64,000 bases of DNA from the NCBI GenBank assembly GCA_019423745.1, contig JAHZAV010000008.1, positions 27,442 to 91,441 of the forward strand, given 5' to 3'. Shown here in pieces: positions 63,159 through 64,000 of the stretch. The notes below the pieces were generated by a model that saw nothing but the letters and a program-made list of their open reading frames with translations, ran no database searches and was not told the origin of the DNA. A program made the translations under genes and the position numbers. Every line of letters starts with the position of its first letter. Positions within the stretch are counted from its first letter, which is position 1. The stretch is from Lachnospiraceae bacterium. Its GTDB lineage: Bacteria > Bacillota > Clostridia > Lachnospirales > Lachnospiraceae.

Positions 63159-63914
63159 ATGAGACAATATTTTACAGGAAGCACATTAAAGCTATTAGCA
63201 GTTCTGTCTATGCTGATCGATCACATCGGGCAGATTGTCTTGAAAAATGGGATTGTACTAAATGCCCCCTATTCTGTCTTTACGGACAAAGAGTTTTCGA
63301 TTTTATTAAATGCGGTAAATATATGCCATATTATAGGGAGAATTGCTTTCCCAATATTTTGTTTTTTGTTGGTAGAAGGCTTTTTACATACTCACAATAT
63401 AAAAAGATATATGTTGAATATTGGGGTGTTTGCAATCGTTTCTGAACCTCTCTATGATTTGGCTTTTCGCGGAAAGTTGGTAAGTAGCGAAGCACAGAAT
63501 GTTCTTTTTACATTATTACTGGGACTGATCGCATTGGTAATAATAGAAAAGTCCCGCAACAACATTTTTGCAATCGTAATTTGTACGTCCGGTGGGGCTT
63601 TATTGGCTCGCGAATGTATGTTGGACGGCGGATACTATGGGATTTTGCTAGTAGTAGTATTTTATATATTCCATGACAGGAAAGTGACAAAAGGCATAGC
63701 TGCAATTTGCATCATGTTTCTCTGTGGCTTGGAATTTTCCTTGAAAGGTATTCTGGACCCTTATTTTTTGACTAGCATATGTTCATTAATACCGATTTTT
63801 CTCTATAACGGGAAACGTGGAATAAACATGAAATATTTTTTCTATATTTTTTATCCGGCACATTTATTGGTTTTATTTGTAATAACATCTTTAGCTGTTA
63901 TTTTGTGTTCATAG
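63159..63914 (+). CDS. TraX-family membrane protein
   Basis: 251 residues with about seven membrane helices. TraX signature: GSTLKLLAVLSMLIDHIG at the N-terminus, IIGRIAFPIFCFLLVEGF, and YFFYIFYPAHLLVL at the C-terminus. Family members include the acetylase of F pilin, but chromosomal TraX proteins in Firmicutes are of unknown function. The start lacks a clear ribosome binding site. No conjugation genes are nearby. Confidence 0.88.
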   Translation: MRQYFTGSTLKLLAVLSMLIDHIGQIVLKNGIVLNAPYSVFTDKEFSILLNAVNICHIIGRIAFPIFCFLLVEGFLHTHNIKRYMLNIGVFAIVSEPLYDLAFRGKLVSSEAQNVLFTLLLGLIALVIIEKSRNNIFAIVICTSGGALLARECMLDGGYYGILLVVVFYIFHDRKVTKGIAAICIMFLCGLEFSLKGILDPYFLTSICSLIPIFLYNGKRGINMKYFFYIFYPAHLLVLFVITSLAVILCS

Positions 63915-63966
63915 AAGGCGGATTTTGCGAAAAATAAAAAAATAAAAGAAAAATGTAAAAAAGGGA

Positions 63967-63995
63967 TTGACTTTGAAAAATAAAAGTGATATTAT
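63967..63995 (+). promoter_or_regulatory. Promoter for a gene beyond the window
   Basis: TTGACT at 63967-63972, 17 bp, TATTAT at 63990-63995 with an extended TG. The gene it serves lies past base 64000. Confidence 0.6.
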
Positions 63996-64000
63996 ATCAA

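Noticed and set aside
1..64000. CRISPR array, insertion sequence or complete prophage
   Set aside because: No regularly spaced repeats, transposase-like or structural phage genes were seen on either strand.

Overview
The window looks like a chromosomal segment of a spore-forming, low-to-mid GC Gram-positive anaerobe of the Clostridia, most probably a gut Lachnospiraceae. The basis is gene content and order (secG-rnr-smpB-ssrA, ftsEX-pcsB-ctpA under a PucR-type regulator, a class 1B pyrD with pyrK, addBA, an alpha/beta-type small acid-soluble spore protein), TTG/GTG starts, strong AGGAGG ribosome binding sites and many extended -10 promoters (TGnTATAAT). Species-level naming is not possible from sequence reading alone.

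Layout. 1-8.7 kb: 3' end of glmM, eno, a divergent yeiH-type transporter/LysR pair, then the secretion and ribosome-rescue run secG, rnr, smpB, two small genes and tmRNA (ssrA). 8.7-13.2 kb: an accessory-looking stretch between ssrA and a tRNA-Ser(CGA) gene, with a GH25 lysozyme carrying six ChW repeats, a glycosyltransferase/serine-hydrolase fusion on the other strand and a small membrane protein. 13.3-19.5 kb: zinc-ribbon protein, OmpR-type two-component system, an isolated hisH-hisF pair, ung and a lone dihydrolipoamide dehydrogenase. 19.5-24.3 kb: a metal-efflux locus with two P1B-type ATPases and an ArsR/SmtB sensor; the zntA-like gene and the arsR gene each have the same TGAAC-N4-TTCA operator. 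24.3-33.1 kb: TPR lipoprotein, hflX, addB, addA. 33.2-35.4 kb: a PadR-HAAS-DUF4097-PspC envelope-type module behind a consensus promoter with a palindromic operator on the -10 box. 35.5-41.9 kb: a spore protein, a divergent WecG/TagA-like protein, PucR regulator, ftsE-ftsX, a PcsB-like M23 hydrolase and a CtpA protease. 41.9-46.9 kb: pyrC-pyrF-pyrK-pyrD and, behind its own terminator and promoter, pyrE. 46.9-50 kb: a 50-residue membrane peptide, a VanZ-like protein, a membrane protein and a diverged M29-type aminopeptidase. 50-53.5 kb: purE-purM-purN-purD. 53.5-57.1 kb: a broken ABC permease end, RpiR regulator divergent from alanine dehydrogenase, ferredoxin-nitroreductase. 57.2-64 kb: GntR regulator with clpC, a small soluble protein, a GNAT remnant, radA, an HTH membrane protein and TraX.

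How the parts work together. The rnr/smpB/ssrA set gives trans-translation plus decay of the released mRNA. The metal locus combines a sensor with apparent alpha3N and alpha5 metal sites and two exporters. The FtsEX complex would gate the PcsB-like hydrolase at the septum. The pyr and pur runs cover most of de novo UMP synthesis (carA/carB and pyrB not seen here) and part of IMP synthesis. The most unusual items are the GT4/serine-hydrolase fusion in the ssrA-tRNA island, the second P-type ATPase with a CPA instead of a CPC motif and no HMA domain, the TagA-like protein lacking the family's usual catalytic segment, and the PadR module with its palindrome. No CRISPR array, insertion sequence, integrase or complete prophage was seen.
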